From: an uncultured Clostridia bacterium
Lineage (GTDB): Bacteria; Bacillota; Clostridia; Christensenellales; CAG-314
Direction of reading: 5' to 3'
Length of the DNA stretch: 7,834 nt
Assembly: GCA_937915515.1 (NCBI GenBank)
Contig: CALGIK010000222.1
Span: 1 to 7,834, forward strand
Positions within the stretch are counted from its first letter, which is position 1. Every line of letters begins with the position of its first letter. The position numbers were made by a program, and so were the translations under genes. The notes beneath the pieces were generated by a model. That model was not told the DNA's origin and did not search any database. It saw nothing but the letters and a program-made list of their open reading frames with translations. Of this stretch, positions 6,713 to 7,834 are shown piece after piece.

Positions 6713-6785
6713 AACTGAATTATCGTTTAGATATTGCTGACTTATAAAAAGTCTTAAAATTTAGGTGGTATCTAAGAATTATACT

Positions 6786-7834
6786 TTAAGCAACCGTCTT
6801 CCATTTAATCGTAGCGTTGCACTCTGCGTTCCAGCTAGCTTTCCAGCCGGTAGGAGCAGAAGCATACCCTGGGATATTAATGGTTTGAGTATTTGTCCAA
6901 CCTTTAAAAGCGTAAGCTCCGATGGCTGTAACAGTTTGCGGTAAGGTTATGCTAGTGATGCCCGTGCAGTTTTCGAAGGCATAACTGGCTATAGCAGCTA
7001 AGTGGCTGCCTTCTTCAAAGGTTACCGCTGTCAATCCAGTGCAGTTTTGGAAAGCATAGTCGCCGATTACTATAACGCTGTTGGGGATTAATATTTGGCT
7101 TAGAGCTGTGCAGCCTGCAAATGCATATTTGCCTATGGTTTCTACACTACGGGGCAGTGTTACCTGATTTAAAGCCGTGCAACCGTTAAAGGCATAAAGA
7201 CCTATGCTTGTTACGTTGTTGGGGATAACAATGCTCGTTAAGCTTGTGCAGCCGTCAAAGACATAGTTTTTGATGCTCGTCAGTCTGCTTTTGTCAGCAA
7301 ATGTTACCTTAACAAGAGCGGTACAGCCTTGGAAAACATAATAGTTTATGTTGTAAATGTCTTTGTGGAGCGTTATTTCGGTTAGGCTTGTGCAGCCTGC
7401 AAAAGTATAAAGATCAAGACTGATTACACCCCTTGGAATGTTTATTTGAGTTAAAGATGCGCAATTGTTGAAAGCTTTCTGACCGATGCTTGTTACGCTG
7501 TCCGGGATAGTGATATCAACAAGGTTGACGCAATTTAAGAAAGCGCTTTCTTCAATTGTAGCTAAATTTTTAGGTAGGTTAATAGATGTAATAGCATTCC
7601 CTGAAAAAACTAATCTACCAATAGTTTTTATTCCTTCAGTCAGTGTTACTTCACTTAGGCTTCTGCAGCCTGAGAAAATCTGACCGTATAGAGTTGTAAG
7701 CGGACTTCCTTCTGCAAATACAGCTTTTGTTAAACTTAAGCAATCCATGAAGACTGATGATGCATTAGCTGATGTCCCAAAGCTTGTTACGCTTGCCGGT
7801 ATTGTAATTTCCGTTAAAGCAGAGCCTTGGAAGG
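6786..7834 (-). CDS. BspA-like leucine-rich repeat (LRR_5) protein, C-terminal part
   Basis: The C-terminal 348 residues of a larger surface-type protein; the frame is open to the right edge. It consists of about 13 tandem BspA/LRR_5 repeats, mostly of 23 residues, with the pattern LTxIxIPxxVTSIGxxAFxGCxS. Two or three 25-residue variants are of the F-x-E-G-S-x-L-x-x-I form. The tail GYASAPTGWKASWNAECNATIKWK is the usual cap of these proteins in gut Firmicutes, with no LPxTG or membrane anchor after it. The ATG at 7748 is internal: the upstream residues (FQGSALTEITIPASVTSFG) continue the repeat pattern, so the real start with its signal peptide lies beyond the window. The repeat at about 7750-7800 carries roughly five extra residues (TSANASSVFMDC instead of xxAFxGC). 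Family members are secreted or surface proteins implicated in adhesion; that role is inferred here. It converges on the ferritin-like gene and has its own terminator. Confidence 0.9.
   Translation of the reverse strand, partial: FQGSALTEITIPASVTSFGTSANASSVFMDCLSLTKAVFAEGSPLTTLYGQIFSGCRSLSEVTLTEGIKTIGRLVFSGNAITSINLPKNLATIEESAFLNCVNLVDITIPDSVTSIGQKAFNNCASLTQINIPRGVISLDLYTFAGCTSLTEITLHKDIYNINYYVFQGCTALVKVTFADKSRLTSIKNYVFDGCTSLTSIVIPNNVTSIGLYAFNGCTALNQVTLPRSVETIGKYAFAGCTALSQILIPNSVIVIGDYAFQNCTGLTAVTFEEGSHLAAIASYAFENCTGITSITLPQTVTAIGAYAFKGWTNTQTINIPGYASAPTGWKASWNAECNATIKWKTVA

Noticed and set aside
7486..7683. 65-codon open frame on the plus strand
   Set aside because: It is antisense to the LRR repeats and is a by-product of their periodic codons.
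7746..7748. ATG at 7748 as the start of the LRR gene
   Set aside because: The repeat pattern continues upstream in the same frame to the window edge, and no ribosome binding site precedes this ATG.
1..7834. CRISPR array, tRNA or rRNA genes, insertion sequence
   Set aside because: No regularly spaced repeats, cloverleaf-like segments, rRNA motifs or transposase reading frames with terminal inverted repeats were seen; the LRR periodicity is protein-coding.

Overview
The window looks like chromosomal DNA of a low-GC Gram-positive bacterium, most likely an uncultured, gut-type Clostridia lineage. The reasons are AT-rich DNA, strong AGGAGG-type ribosome binding sites, a bacterial lipoprotein carrying Big_3-type Ig-like repeats, and a BspA-like leucine-rich repeat (LRR_5) protein. 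This placement is inferred from gene style; there is no rRNA or other phylogenetic marker here.

Left part (1-1729, leftward). Two closely spaced genes form what I read as a Lamassu-like (ABC-ATPase/SMC plus nuclease) anti-phage or anti-plasmid operon. The first encodes a DUF4297/Cap4-type nuclease with a PD-(D/E)xK-like core. Ten bases later comes an SMC/Rad50-like ATPase, which runs off the left edge just as its coiled coil begins. A perfect 17-bp palindrome lies upstream of the operon.

Gap 1730-2511. This stretch is not empty. On the minus strand it holds a decayed plasmid replication gene (1813-2228): the superfamily-3 helicase and C-terminal part of a bacterial CRESS-type Rep protein, broken by one frameshift and two in-frame stops and missing its N-terminal HUH nuclease half. 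Its position directly upstream of the defence operon, on the same strand, suggests the remains of an integrated plasmid or mobile island. Beyond it are a short direct repeat, a good sigma-A-type promoter and a leader inverted repeat belonging to the next gene.

Middle (2512-6509, rightward). A 1051-residue lipoprotein has three Ig-like repeats followed by about 780 residues of helical sequence I do not recognise; it ends in a textbook terminator. It is followed by a 188-residue ferritin-like di-metal protein related to Mn-catalase/CotJC-type proteins.

Right part (6510-7834). A hairpin-rich intergenic region contains a five-codon mini-ORF with an excellent Shine-Dalgarno sequence, overlapping a terminator-like stem. 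A second terminator serves the opposite strand. The end of a leftward BspA-like LRR protein gene fills the rest and continues past the right edge.

The two leftmost genes probably act together. The lipoprotein, ferritin-like and LRR genes are separated by terminators or by orientation and look like independent units. The most noteworthy items are the defence pair, the Rep fossil beside it, and the large helical domain of the lipoprotein.
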